This document shows, one piece after another, positions 30,485-50,845 of a stretch of DNA of 64,000 nucleotides (position 1 is the stretch's first letter; every line of letters starts with the position of its first letter). This stretch comes from Sorex araneus (taxonomy: Eukaryota; Chordata; Mammalia; Eulipotyphla; Soricidae): NCBI RefSeq assembly GCF_027595985.1, contig NC_073306.1:83749599-83813598 (forward strand), written 5' to 3'. The notes under the pieces are model-generated. The model was not told the DNA's origin and made no database searches. It saw only the letters and a list, made by a program, of their open reading frames with translations. The position numbers were made by a program, and so were the translations under genes.

Positions 30485-30767
30485 CACTGTCACTGTCACC
30501 CCTTTGCTCATCAATTTGCTCGAGCAGGCACCAGTAACATCTCCATTGTGAGACTTCTTGTTACTGTTTTTGGCACATCAAATACACCACGGGTAGCTTG
30601 TCAGGTCAGGCTCTGCCGTGCGAGCAAGATACTCTCGGTAGCAAAAAAAAAAAAAAAAAAAACTCTCCGTAGCTTGCCAGGCTCTCCAAAAGGAGCAGAG
30701 GAATCGAACCCAGGTCGGCTGTTTGCAAGGCAAACGCCCTACCCGCTGTGCTATTGCTCTAGCCCCT
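30485..30767 (-). repeat. family B SINE with 29-bp flanking duplication
   Basis: Reverse copy: tail '(cactgt)n' at the left, 'gttactgtttttggcac', 'gtagcttgccaggctc', then B box 'ggaatcgaaccc' and head 'gctattgctctagcccc'. The 29 bases at 30456-30484 recur exactly at 30768-30796. Confidence 0.93.
30643..30661 (+). repeat. poly(A) insertion with target duplication
   Basis: 19 A bases in the middle of the family B copy, flanked by 'actctcggtagc' (30631-30642) and 'actctccgtagc' (30662-30673). Confidence 0.8.
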
Positions 30768-30974
30768 CAGGGCTTATTCTTGGCGAGGCTCAGGGTAACC
30801 CCACTTATGGTTCCAGGGATCAAATACCGATTGGCCGTGTGCAAAGGAAGCCCCCTACCTGCTGGACCATCACTCCAGCCCCAACATATGTATTTGTAAG
30901 AAGGAGAATATCATCATGCGCCTAAGTCAATAACTAACACACAGCAAACAATACCGACTGGGAACCAGGCACTC

Positions 30975-31135
30975 TTTTTGGTTTGGTTTCTGGTTTTTGT
31001 CTGGCAGCCACACCCGACGGCGCTTAGGGCTCTGAGCTCAGGGCTCATTCCTGCAGGGTGATATATGTGATATCAAGTTAGCCAAGTGCAAGGCAAGATA
31101 AGCGCTCTACCTACCAAACTGCTGCTTTGGCTCTC
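30975..31135 (-). repeat. family A SINE, diverged
   Basis: Reverse; 'agccaagtgcaaggcaag' core. Confidence 0.75.
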
Positions 31136-31149
31136 TGACAGATATTTAT

Positions 31150-31268
31150 GGATTGATCTTTTAAATCCATAATACTGATGAGGAAACCAAGACTCAGGTA
31201 AGGTGAGTTGTTTAGTTGGTAAATCATGCAGTTGCCAAGTCATGTAGCTGAGACTCCAACGCAGGTAA
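31150..31268 (+). repeat. MIR
   Basis: 'actgatgaggaaaccaagactcagg' followed by 'aagtcatgtagctgagactcc' follows the MIR core order. Confidence 0.7.
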
Positions 31269-31304
31269 AATGGGTGGGGTATGATTCAGGGCTAGAGCAC
31301 ATGC

Positions 31305-31468
31305 TTTGTTTTTGGGTCACACCCGGGGATGCACAGGTTTACTCCTGGTTCTGCACTCAGGAATTACTCCTGGCAGTGCTCAGGAGACCATATGGGATGC
31401 TGGGAATTGAACCTGGGTCGGCCATGTGCAAGGCAAATGTCCTACCCGCTGTGCTATTGCTCCGGCCC
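31305..31468 (-). repeat. family A SINE
   Basis: Young reverse copy; 'tagagcacatgctttgt' on both sides, a 17-bp target duplication. Confidence 0.95.
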
Positions 31469-31689
31469 CTAGAGCACATGCTTTGTATTATGAGGTCCTG
31501 CATTGGAAACTAGCACCGCAGAAGAAAAGAATTAAACTCAGGTAAGCTGACTTCCAAGCCCACACTGACCATCCTCATCCACTGCAGAATGCCAACTGTG
31601 TCTGGGCCTAAAGTAGGCATCTCAGCAGCTCACCACAAAGGAACCCATTTCTCAAACTAGACATTACCCAGGATCGAACATAGTAAGTT

Positions 31690-32124
31690 ATAAGGTCTGG
31701 AGAGATAGGACAGGGTTTAGGGAGCTTGCAGTGCATACTGCTGACCTGTTCTTGATCCCCAGCACCATATATGGTCCCGTTTTTTGGGGGAAGAGAGAGT
31801 AGGGGGACATACCTTCTTCCTGGTGGTGCTCAGGGCTTGCCCCTCGCTCTGTGCTCAGGGATCACCCCTGCTGGGGATCCGGGGACTATATGGGATGCTG
31901 GAACCAAACCTGGGTCAGTTGTGTGCAAGGCAAATGCCCTATCTGCTGTACTATCACTTTGGTCCCAAAGCATTTTTTGTTTTGAGGAGCTTGGGATCAC
32001 ACTCGGTGGTGTTGAGGGATCACTCCTGGTGGGGTTCAGGAGACCCTGTATGATGTCAGGGATCAAACCCTGGTAAGTCAGGTGCAGGGGAAGTGCCTTA
32101 CCCATTGTACTAGTGCTCCATCCC
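31690..32124. repeat. three family A SINEs
   Basis: A plus fragment at 31690-31778 (5' half only) and reverse copies at about 31815-31968 and 31973-32124. Confidence 0.78.
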
Positions 32125-32429
32125 CTACTTCAATGCACTTTAAATCAATCAATTCATCCAGTTATCATCAAAATTCCATCAGACAGGCACGGGAACTGAG
32201 ACTCAGGTAGTTGTTCTGAAGCAACCCATCTCTAAAGGGGTCGACACTGAAACGTTTACCTCTAACTTTGCAACCTTTAATTTGGGGTGCTAGGAGTGGA
32301 AGGTGTCAGTGAGGGGCCTTTTCATTTTTGGTGGTGCTGGGGATCAAAATCCAGGTCTTGCGTTTGGGAGGTATGTGCTTTACCAGGAAGTCACATCCCT
32401 GGCTGGGACATGAGTTTGGAAACCACTGG

Positions 32430-32625
32430 CTTTTTTTTTTTTTTTCGCTTTTTGGGTCACACCTGGCGGTGCACAAGGGTTACTCCTGGCTTTGCACTCA
32501 GGAATTACTCCTGGCGGTGCTCAGGGGACCATATGGGATGCTGGGAATCGAACTCAGTTCAGCCGCGTGCAAGGCAAACGCCTGTGCAAGGCAAAATCCC
32601 GCTGGCTGTGCTATCGCTCCAGCCC
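32430..32625 (-). repeat. family A SINE with small duplication
   Basis: Young reverse copy; 'tgcaaggcaaa' occurs twice. Flanked by 'ggaaaccactggcttt' on both sides. Confidence 0.94.
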
Positions 32626-32988
32626 CATGGAAACCACTGGCTTTAAAACTCTCCATTCGCCCCTCTCCTCTGTTTTCCAGACGGAGTGCCAGGCCAAGGA
32701 GCGCGTGAGGAGTAGGTCAGAGTGCAGTGCGGAGTGCAGAAGCCAAAGCCAAAACTCCAGACTGGCTCAGGAGTGAACGGGAAGGAAGCCGACAGTCCCC
32801 CCAAATCCAGGGGGCAGGTGAGATTGCCATACCTGTGATCTCCTTTTCACTTCACAACTAACCCTTGTCTGTAGCCACAACTTTTACGTGGAAAGCAGCA
32901 TACTGAGACAGTCTGGTTAAATCCCTTGCCATGGGAACTTGAATGGATCCCACAAAACCACCTGCCCGTTTCTGTAGCCTCCCGCTGA

Positions 32989-33043
<55 letters not shown>

Positions 33044-34110
33044 TCCGGGGTGCCGGGAATCTGGGACTTTTAGTCCCACGTTACAGAAATAGTGGTTCTA
33101 AGCAGTGGGGACACCTTGGAACCTATTAGAAATACAGACACACTAAATCCAGGGAGTTCAAATTTGCCTTTTAGGAGGAGTCCCAGGTGATTTGTTTGCA
33201 TATCAAAGTCTGCAAGGCATGAAGTTAGGCCTGAATCCCTGGGGAGGTTGGCTTAAGCTCCCCTGCTTAACTGACCCTCTGTGGCTCCTGGCTTGGTTTT
33301 GAGGGGCAGCTGTGAGCTGGTTGACGCTGTTATTGTAAGGAGAACTTAGATATTAAATTGCAACCAAGGCCTGGGAGATTATTGCGACAAAGGGAACCCT
33401 GGTTGTTCACATGCAACCAACATCTGCATGGTGGACTGAATGGCAGGCCCAAGAGATTTCTTGTACGAGGATTTAGAAGTGTTATTGCCACCTCCAGACA
33501 GGCTATTATTATGCCACCAAGGGATAGAACTCCTGGCTTTAACTAAATTGGGGTGCACTAAATTGGAAAATAGTTCCTAAGTATGATTGCTGCACAACCA
33601 CGGAGAATATTTATAACATTGGTCTTGGACACTTCAAGGAAACGTCTGTGATCTGGGATTTTTCGGAAGCATTTTTAAGGGCCCCAACAGTCTTCTCTCT
33701 CAACAAGATGAAGAATAGAAGGCATTAGCCTGACAGAATCTGTACCATTATGCTGCCTTTCAAATTGGAATGCACTGTAGCATAAACACCAACTGGAATC
33801 TAGCTGCTCTGTTGTAACAAGTTGGGATTTGCTATAGAAACAAATGGGCAAGTAGGCTGAGGGTGTGCTCACAATTGCCACAGGACCTCGAAGGGTGTCC
33901 TACCGTGCCAGCTGCGCCTGTAGACAAGGCCAGAGGGACTCCTCTGCAAGGGGGAATTCTGTGGAGACCACACTGTTATAAAGGCAAAACTTGTGCAATG
34001 CACTGCCATGGGCATACAGACACAACCATCTGATATGAAGGCTAGATGGGCCAACCACGAGCCTGGGCTCATGACAAGCAGCCTCTCGGAGCATGAAGTG
34101 GACAGGGCGG
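32626..34110. other. unique intergenic stretch without shrew SINEs
   Basis: About 1.5 kb between PRCC and HDGF. Contains one (TG)n tract and otherwise sequence I do not recognise, with normal base composition and no convincing exon. Confidence 0.5.
32994..33042. repeat. (TG)n microsatellite
   Basis: About 24 TG units. Confidence 0.97.
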
Positions 34111-34111
34111 T

Positions 34112-34276
34112 CTTGTTTTTGGTTTTGGTGCCACACCCAGCTGTTCTCAGGGCACACTTCTGGCTCTGTACTCTGTACTCTGTATTCACTCCTGGTGGGA
34201 CTCCAGGGACCAAATGCACTGCTGGGGATTCACAGGTTGGCTGTAAACGTTTTACCCACTGACTTATAGCTCAGCC
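34112..34276 (-). repeat. family A SINE, diverged
   Basis: Reverse; 'tactctg' repeated three times inside. Confidence 0.78.
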
Positions 34277-34494
34277 CTAAGGCGGTCATGAAATCTCACC
34301 TTACAGTGGAGGAAAGGGTTCCAAGAAATTCAGGGAGCCCATAAGTTTCTCACGCCTGGCACAGAACAGATGAAGATGGAAACTAGCTTCTGCCTCCATC
34401 CTGCACTTCCTTGCCTATATATGGAAGTAGGAGCAAGAAAACTTGCCAAGGAGCATTTTACCTATTCAATTTCAAATACCTGGGACCACGGAAA

Positions 34495-34872
34495 GAGTTC
34501 AAAGAGCTGAGGTCATATTTTGCCTGAAAGAGCCCTGGGTTGAACCTGGGAAACCACATGGTCCCCCGGCACTGGTCTGAGCAGTAAGTACATCTCCCAC
34601 CCCCATCCCAGTAGAGTCATGCTGGATGAGAGCCCTGGATGCATCTGAATGTGGCCCTAAGACAAAAACAAACAAATAAAAACAATGAAAAACTAACCTC
34701 AAGTATTTTGATGCAGAAGTTTAAGGATCTATGGGTCAGTGAGATAGTACAGCAGGTATGGCACTTGCCTTGTATGTGGCGAATGCTGGTTGGATCTCCT
34801 ATACCACATTTGGTCCTGAGCCGGAACGATGCCTGAGTATTGCCCTGAGCCCCTACCCCCATCAAAAAAAGA
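34495..34872 (+). repeat. two family A SINEs, diverged
   Basis: Copies at about 34495-34685 and 34730-34872. Confidence 0.68.
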
Positions 34873-34893
34873 ACTGGATAAAAAATATCTTAA

Positions 34894-35070
34894 GGGGCTG
34901 GAGTGATAGCACAGTGGGTAGGGCGTTTGCCTTGCACGAGGCTGACCTGGGTTTGATTCCCAGCATCCCATATGGTCCCCCGGGCACTGCCAGGAGTAAT
35001 TCCTGAGTGCACAGCCAGGAGTAATCCCTGTATATCGCCGGGTGTGACCCAAAATTAAAAAAAAAAAATC
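34894..35070 (+). repeat. family A SINE
   Basis: Near consensus, with a 12-base A tail. Confidence 0.94.
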
Positions 35071-35079
35071 ATAGTACTT

Positions 35080-35214
35080 CTTTTTTGTGTTTTGGGCCAC
35101 ACCCACCTGTGGTTAGGAGCTGGGAGGCTTGGTGACATATGGAGTGCCAGGGGTTGAACTGGTTCTGTCATGTGCAAGGCAAATGCCCTACCAGCTGTAC
35201 TATCTCTCCACTCC
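35080..35214 (-). repeat. family A SINE
   Basis: Reverse, shortened body. Confidence 0.82.
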
Positions 35215-35302
35215 ACCCCCACCCCAGTCTTATTTTTAAGTGATCCTAGGTGACTGAAATTTGGGCAAATTTAAAACCAAAATCATAATTTACATTTAAA
35301 TA

Positions 35303-35544
35303 GCACTGCAGCACTGTGTTCATCGATTTGCTAGAGTGGGCACCAGTAACGTCTCCATTGTGAGGCTTGTTACTGTTTTTGGCATATCGAATACACCAGG
35401 GGTAGCTTGCCAGGCTCTGCCAAGCGGGCGGGATACTCTTGGTAGCTTGCGGGGCTCTCCGAGAGGGATGGAGGAATCGAACCCGGGTCGGCCGCATGCA
35501 AGGCAAACGCCCTACCGGCTGTGCTATCACTCCAGCCTTTAATT
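35303..35544 (-). repeat. family B SINE
   Basis: Reverse copy with intact head end ('gctgtgctatcactccagcc'). 'atttacatttaaata' at 35288-35302 and 35545-35559 is a 15-bp target duplication. The last shrew SINE before the HDGF promoter. Confidence 0.94.
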
Positions 35545-36841
35545 ATTTACATTTAAATAAAAAATGTAATTATGGAATTTTTGTTTAGCTTCAGAAGAGG
35601 TCAGAGGTTAAGTTTTGTTTCTCACTTCTTAGAGGATATCCAGGGCTTTATGGGGAGGCCCCAGAATCCGTCCAAATCACACTCCCCGCTAACCTGCTCA
35701 CCACCTTTGTGGTCTTCCCTAGACTTCCCATCCCACCCTCGCCCCAGAGAGACGTGCCGCGCTCAGCGCGTCTGCACTGTTTACTGATGGGCTTTAGACT
35801 TACAAGCAGGCTACAGCCTTTTCCTGATAGAAAGGGGTTCATCTTCGCCGACTGAGACAATTCTGAAGCTCATGGAGTAGCATGGGAAACCAAGACATAG
35901 CTAATGCACCTGGCACGTGGCCACTTTGTGGGAGACCCCCTCCCCCAACACCTCCCGGTTATCCAACTCAAAGCCCTTCCTCAACTAAAGCTCTCGCAAC
36001 GACGCAAATCCCGGCTGGGGGGCGGGGAGGGGCTCACCCTACGGCCTGCTGGTCGAGGTCCGGGGGCAGGGGGGTGTCGGGGTGGGGGAACCTCTGCGGG
36101 CAGCGGCGCCGAGCGACCCTCGCCCCGTGCCCAGCCTACACGAGCGTCTGGGGATGAGGAAGAGGGCAGGGGGACACTGTGCGTGGACGTGACAGCGGAC
36201 CGCGCCGGGGCCCTGAGCGTCCCAGGAGGGCCGGGGGAGGGGCGCCAGGCCGCTCCGTCCAGCCGGGCGCCAACTCCTCCCGGGCGGGCGGGCGGGCGGG
36301 CACCCACCGACCGCGGGCACACAAAGCCTGCTCGGCGCGCTCGGCGCTCGGCTCCCCAGGCCTGGGTGTCCGCGCGCCGCCAGGCGGCTCCAGGTTGGGC
36401 GTCGGGCAGTGGCAGGCGCGGGGCGTCAAGCAGCTGCGCGCATCAAACCGCCGCGGGAGGGAGCGCTCAGGGGGAGGAGGAGGAGGAGGAGTGGGGAAGG
36501 GAGGAGGGATCCGGGAGGAGGAGGAGGAGTGGGGACCGGGCGGGGGGTGGAGGAAGAGGCCTCGCGCCGAGGAGGGAGCAATTGAATTTCAAACACAAAC
36601 AAGCGCACGAGCGCGCACCCACCGCGCCACCGCCTCGTCCCGGATCGTCGGCCGCCCCGTCCGTGCGGCGCGCGCGGCCCGAGACGCCGTGGCCGCGCCG
36701 GAGCTCGGGCCGGGGGCCGCCATCGAGGCGGGGGCCGCGCGCGGGCCGGAGCGGAGCGGCAGCGCCGCCACCGCCGCACGCGCAAACTTGGGCTCGCGCT
36801 TGCCGGCCCGGCGCGGAGCCCGGGGCGCCCGGAGTCCCGCC

Positions 36842-45893
<9,052 letters not shown>

Positions 45894-46764
45894 CCACCAA
45901 TGTTTCAAGAGGAGCCCCCGCCCCGTTCCTGCTGCTGTCTGGGTGCTACTGGGGAAACTGGCCATGGCCTGCAAACTGGGAATCCCTTCCGCCCACCCCA
46001 ACTCACTTCCCTCCTCCACTCACTCTCCCTGCTCCAAGCCCAGCCCCTGGAGATTGTTTTCAGGAAGGGGCAGGCCACCTGGGCCCCACCTCTGTGTCCC
46101 CACACCTCTGTGCTCTGTCTGGGTCCAAGCCATGTCTTCTGCTCCAGGGGGTGACAGGAGGCCTTTTGTCCCTTCCCTCCAGAGCCATCTACCAGGGTTT
46201 TCCTGGTACCAGTGGTTCTGCCTCTGGGCTGGGGCACCCCTTGCCCTTTCCCCCAAGTATTCAGAACCTCTCAGTTGGCGGGGGTCCCAAGTTGAGAGGG
46301 AGGGGTAATGGGAGAGGGGTATTTCTCACACTGGGCAGGGTGATGTCTGGAGTCCTGTCCAGTCCCCCTGTACCACTTGGCCCTGCTGTCTGGATTCAGG
46401 GGAAATGGGACGGCTTGGGGGGGGCTGGGTGGCTCCCTGCTGATTGATGATTGGCAATATCCATTCTCCTTTTTGTGGGCCCCAGAACTTCTGGGAATTG
46501 TAATTGATTATCAAAAGGTTCCGGGGGCTTCCAAATTGCTTGAGCTTTGGACCCTGGTCAGGACACTTGGCTGCACCCACCTTGGGTGGGGAGTGTGGAG
46601 AAAGCATCTGCCCTCCTCTAAATCTCAGGCCAGAGGGGGGCACCTTGCTTGGGGAGACCCCTGGCCCCCCCTGTTTCCCCTCCCTCACAGTACTCAAGGC
46701 CAGCCTACAGTCCCACATCACCCAGACATAACGGAAAAAAACACATTTTTTAGGAAATGTTTTT

Positions 46765-46770
46765 AATAAA
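46765..46770 (+). terminator. possible proximal polyadenylation signal of HDGF
   Basis: AATAAA, followed by an A-rich stretch that could also cause internal priming. Less likely than the distal signal. Confidence 0.4.
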
Positions 46771-47176
46771 AGAAAACTACAAAAGAAAAAAAAAAAGAAC
46801 TCCCCCCCCACTCCTGGTGTCCTCCCATGACGTTCTTTTTCCCTCACTCTTGCCCCATTCCTGGGGTGCACTTGGAGGCTCCCCTTCTCCTTGGGGCTTG
46901 ATGGCTTTTCCTTTTGTAGTGGGGGCTTTTGTGTTGCTCTCAGTGACATTTCCCGTTCACACACCCCACCTGATCCCCTCAGCTTTGTCATCAATGTGGT
47001 TGTCACACACTGAGAGGACAGGGGAAATAACGCAAACCCTCCCCCACTTTCGGCGGTTCCCACGCCCTTCATCTCGTCTCACCCCTGTTCCCTCCCCTTG
47101 GGCTCTGATGAAAAATTGCTGACTGTAGCTTTGGAAGTGTAGCTCTGAAAACTGTAGACGATTTCAGTTCTAGGGA

Positions 47177-47182
47177 AATAAA
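47177..47182 (+). terminator. polyadenylation signal of HDGF
   Basis: AATAAA about 1.28 kb after the stop codon, just before repeat-rich intergenic DNA begins. Cleavage is expected near 47200. Confidence 0.8.
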
Positions 47183-47260
47183 AACCTGTTGATTACTACA
47201 TTGGATACTGACTGATTATTGGGGGAGGAATATTGAAATAACTTTTTAAAATCAGCATCT

Positions 47261-47570
47261 TGGGGCTGGAGCACATTTTACATGTAGGAGGCTCTGGTTT
47301 GAGTCTTGACATTGAATGGACCCTTGACACTGAGTCTGGAGTAGCCCCCCAGAGCACCATGCTGAGTAGCCCCCAAACAAAATCAAGCTCTCTGTAGTGT
47401 GGGTTGCCAGCCTCTTGCACTCTCAAGCTGCAGCCAAGAGTGGGCTCAACTACAGGCTTTGCATGTGGGGTTTCTTGGTGCCTGTCCTAGTACCTGAAGG
47501 ACACCTGAATACAGCCAGGATTAGCCCCTGAGTACTGCACTGTGTGGCCTAAAAGTGTGACCAAAACAAG
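47261..47570 (+). repeat. two diverged family A SINEs
   Basis: Copies at about 47261-47385 and 47440-47570, just after the HDGF polyadenylation site. Confidence 0.68.
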
Positions 47571-47619
47571 CTCCAAAAGCCATCCAACTGAAGAAGTCAC
47601 CATTCCACTGCTCAGCCAC

Positions 47620-48009
47620 ATTTTTATTTGTTTTGGGCCCACACCCTGTGATGCTGGGGCTTAAGCCTGGCTCTGCAGTCAGGGGTCACTCCTGCTAGGT
47701 TTGGACTCATGGGATGCTGGAGATTGACCTGGGTAGACTGTGCAAAGCAAGCACTCTGCCTTCCTGTACTGCCTCCAGCTCAACCACTTTTAACACATAC
47801 TCCCCCATAGCACATGGGAGCTTTATTATTTTTATCTTTTTTGGCTTTTTGGGTCACACCCGTCCATGTTCAGGGGTTACTCCTGGCTCTGCACTCAGGA
47901 ATTATCCTGGTGGTGCTCTGGGGACCATATGGGATGCCACGGATCATAAAACTTAGGTTAGCCACCTGCAAGGCAAACACTACCCTATGCTGTACTATGC
48001 TCTGGCCCC
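47620..48009 (-). repeat. two family A SINEs
   Basis: Reverse copies at 47620-47781 and 47832-48009; the second is younger. Confidence 0.85.
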
Positions 48010-48399
48010 CAGGGAAGATTTTTTAAAAAAAAGGTTTGCACAAGTAGGTGTGAGATGGTGCCAGGATAAGCCATGCCACCCTGGCCATGGGCATGGGCTG
48101 GTTGTAGGAACAATTTTGACCCAAAGGGGTAAATCTAGGGCCCGCATTTAACTGGCAGTGAGGGCCAGGGATGGGTTCCTTACAGTACAGACTAGGAGAG
48201 AGGAATACCTGTTAGATTCCTTCTGGATCTGACATTCGGTGGCCGCATTGAGCGGTTCCACGTGCCACCGGCTCTATAGAAGGCATGAGGTAATCTCTTA
48301 ATCAGCTCTGACCCCCTCGGACAGGCAGCAGGCTGGAAGGTGGTTGCCTGGAAAGTGAGGCTAACAAGACAATCACCCAGAAAATGGAGCCACCTTGTC

Positions 48400-49010
48400 C
48401 TGGAACTACAACTCCCAGAGGCCTGCACGTTGAGCAGGCGCAACTTCGACTACGCCTTCAACTCCCGACTTGCCTCGCGGCGTTCTCACGCTTCCTGCAT
48501 TTCCGGAGACTCGACTTCCGGCCGCGGCGGAGAGGCTGCCGCGTGGTGGAGCTTCCGCTCTGCGCCTGGACCACATTTCCCAGCAGGCGAGTGGGGGGCG
48601 GGCCGGGCTGTGGTAGGCGGCGAGCGGGCCGGGCTGTGGAGGCGGCGGGCGGGCCGCGGAGGTGAGGCTCGACTCGCGTGGCCTCGGGTCTTCACGCCGG
48701 CCCTGTCGGCCTTTATCCCAGCCGACGCGCGCGACTCCGCTGGGCTTGTCCTGCGTCGTCACTGGGAGCCGGTGGGTGCGTGCTGCGGGCGCCGGGGCCG
48801 CGGGGCGACCTTGGGAGCTTTGCCCCGGTCCCCGGAGAACGCCGCGGAAGCCCTGTTCCGGGAGGGCCAGGGAGCGGGAGAAGCGCCCGGAGCCTGGGCT
48901 CGGGGCTCTCATGCCCGAGCTTCCGACCCGGAGGGGCAGCGGTTAAAGGACTTTCTTGCGGCAGGCTCGCTTGAGTCTTGGGTCTTACGTTGTCGCTAGC
49001 CTCCCCACCC
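48400..49010. promoter_or_regulatory. CpG island, probable MRPL24 promoter and first exon
   Basis: CpG-rich island between HDGF and the MRPL24 coding exons. It holds ACTACAACTCCCA at 48405-48417, two ETS-type sites (TTTCCGGAG and ACTTCCGGCC, about 48499-48520) and ACATTTCCCAGCAGGC near 48571. These features are common in promoters of mitochondrial-function genes. A possible first-exon donor is GCGGAG|GTGAGG at 48661/48662. Confidence 0.65.
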
Positions 49011-49244
49011 CTCACCCCGTTTGCAGCAGGCAGGCTCCGATTCCTGCATCTCATAAGAACCTGTGCGTCTCCCTGACAGCACTGGGATGGGGCTTCAGTT
49101 CCTAGCACCGTGTAGGCGCCACAGAGCAGCAACCGGGCTTGGCTCAAAGAAAGGCAAAAGTGTCCCCCCCAATCCATTCGATTTGTCACGTAGTAAGGCC
49201 TATGAAGCACTCGATTCAACCACCACCAGTTGAAAATAATTTCA

Positions 49245-49410
49245 GGGGCCTTTTTTTTTTTTACCCCTTTTTGGGTCACACCCGGCAGTGCACTCAGGAA
49301 TCACTCCTGGCGTTGCTTGGGGGGAGATCATGTAGGATGCTGGGAATCGAACCTGGGTCGGCCGCGTGCAAGGCAAACGCCCTACCCGCTGTGCTATCGC
49401 TCCAGCCCCT
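49245..49410 (-). repeat. family A SINE
   Basis: Young reverse copy with part of the body deleted; ends 'gctgtgctatcgctccagcccc'. First SINE after the MRPL24 CpG island. Confidence 0.94.
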
Positions 49411-49589
49411 TATCTTTTTTATATTTAAAGTAATTTTAAAGTTTTGGAAAGGAACAATATGGGAAGAAATATGTTCTCTTCCCAAAAACGTTTTCTTGTT
49501 TTCTTTCCGTAGGTAGGAAGCTTGTAGGAATATACATACTTTTAAAAATGATTTTAAAAGTTTTTAAAATAATAATAATAAAAATAAAA

Positions 49590-49722
49590 TAGTTTTTTTG
49601 TACTGGGGCCACCCCCGTTGGTGCTCAGGCCATACTACTGGCTCTGCACCCAGGGATCACTTCTGGTGGGGCTCAGGGAACCACATGAGGTGCTAGGAAT
49701 CAAACCCAGGTCAGCTGCGGAA
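49590..49722 (-). repeat. family A SINE, head lost
   Basis: Reverse, stops at 'cccaggtcagctgcgg'. Confidence 0.75.
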
Positions 49723-49824
49723 TAGATGTATTTTTAATACATCTATCTTAATACTCAGAAGGATATCTACATTCTGGACTGGTTTTGTTAACATAATAAA
49801 TAGTAATTAAAATGACACCAAGAA

Positions 49825-49945
49825 CCCTATAAGATTTGAGGGATAAGAAAACAGAAGCTCAGAGTTAAATTGTGAAGCTGGAGATGGTGGAGCTGAGACT
49901 AGAACCCAGACTTTTTATTCCTTCTCTTAAACTTTTGTACCTTCA
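49825..49945 (+). repeat. MIR
   Basis: 'ggataagaaaacagaagctcagag' and 'gagctgagactagaacccagac' in MIR order. Confidence 0.75.
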
Positions 49946-49954
49946 AGTTAGGGT

Positions 49955-50093
49955 TTCAGGACCTGTGAGATAGCACAAGGGTTCAAGTGCTTGCCTTGCA
50001 TGCTGCTGATCCAGGTGTCCCACCAGGAGTACAGAGCCAGAAATAATCCCGGAGCACTGTTGGGTTTGGCTCCCCCAGAAAACAAAATAATGT
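49955..50093 (+). repeat. family A SINE, diverged
   Basis: Shortened body. Confidence 0.72.
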
Positions 50094-50310
50094 TAGGACT
50101 TCATTTTCAGCTATCAAATGAAGTTCTGTCTCCAACACTCATCCTCAGGGTTATGTGAGGTGACACAGGATAACACATAGCATACAGTGGGAGGACAGCA
50201 AGTGCTCAAGGAACCAAAGTGCTTATTTTTGCCATTTCCCTCACCACCCCATTGATTTTGCTTTATCACCCAAAGTTGGTAGATTAAGGGTACTTAAGAA
50301 GAGGGAAATT

Positions 50311-50498
50311 GGGGCTGGAGTGATAGCACAGCGGGTAGGGCGTTTGCCTTGCACGCGGCCGACCCGGGTTCGAATCCCAGCATCCCATATGGTCCCCCGA
50401 GCACCGCCAGGAGTAATTCCTGAGTGCACGAGCCAGGAGTGACCCCTGTGCATCGCTGGGTGTGACCCAAAAAAGAAAAAAAAAAAAAAAAAAAAAAG
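50311..50498 (+). repeat. family A SINE
   Basis: One of the cleanest copies in the window, with a 22-base A tail. 'agaagagggaaatt' flanks it at 50297-50310 and 50499-50512. Confidence 0.97.
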
Positions 50499-50551
50499 AG
50501 AAGAGGGAAATTTAGGGCCCAGTAATCCTAGAGTCTGGCTCTGGGTCTTTT

Positions 50552-50730
50552 TTTTTTTTTTCTTTTTTTTTTTTGGGTCACACCTGGCGATGCACAGGGG
50601 TTACTCCTGGCTCTGCACTCAGGAATTACTCCTGGCCGTGCTCAGGGGACCATATGGGATGCTGGGATTTGAACCCGGGTCGGCCGCGTGCAAGGCAAAC
50701 GCCCTACCCGCTGTGCTATCTCTCCAGCCC
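50552..50730 (-). repeat. family A SINE
   Basis: Clean reverse copy; 'ctctgggtctttt' at 50539-50551 and 50731-50743. Confidence 0.96.
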
Positions 50731-50845
50731 CTCTGGGTCTTTTTGCCTTGGAAAGAACCTTAGCAGTGAAACTTGGTGAAGGCTGGCTTGCAAGAGTAGA
50801 GATGTTATAGTTCATTTTATTCTCCACTACCTGCCCATTTTACAT

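Larger units (their letters stand above)
30225..30885 (-). repeat. nested SINE complex
   Basis: An old reverse family A copy (about 30225-30252 and 30768-30885) is split by a young reverse family A copy and by a family B copy. A separate poly(A) insertion lies inside family B. Confidence 0.82.
45894..47205 (+). other. HDGF: HDGF 3' UTR
   Basis: About 1.3 kb of non-coding sequence follows the stop. No shrew SINE interrupts it, although copies resume at 47261. Two AATAAA signals are present, at 46765 and 47177. The second is in the context gggAAATAAAAACCTG that I recall from the human transcript end. Confidence 0.85.

Noticed and set aside
48340-48999. 219-codon open frame in the CpG island before MRPL24
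   Set aside because: No similarity to any protein I know; the region has promoter features and high CpG content, which removes stop codons by chance.
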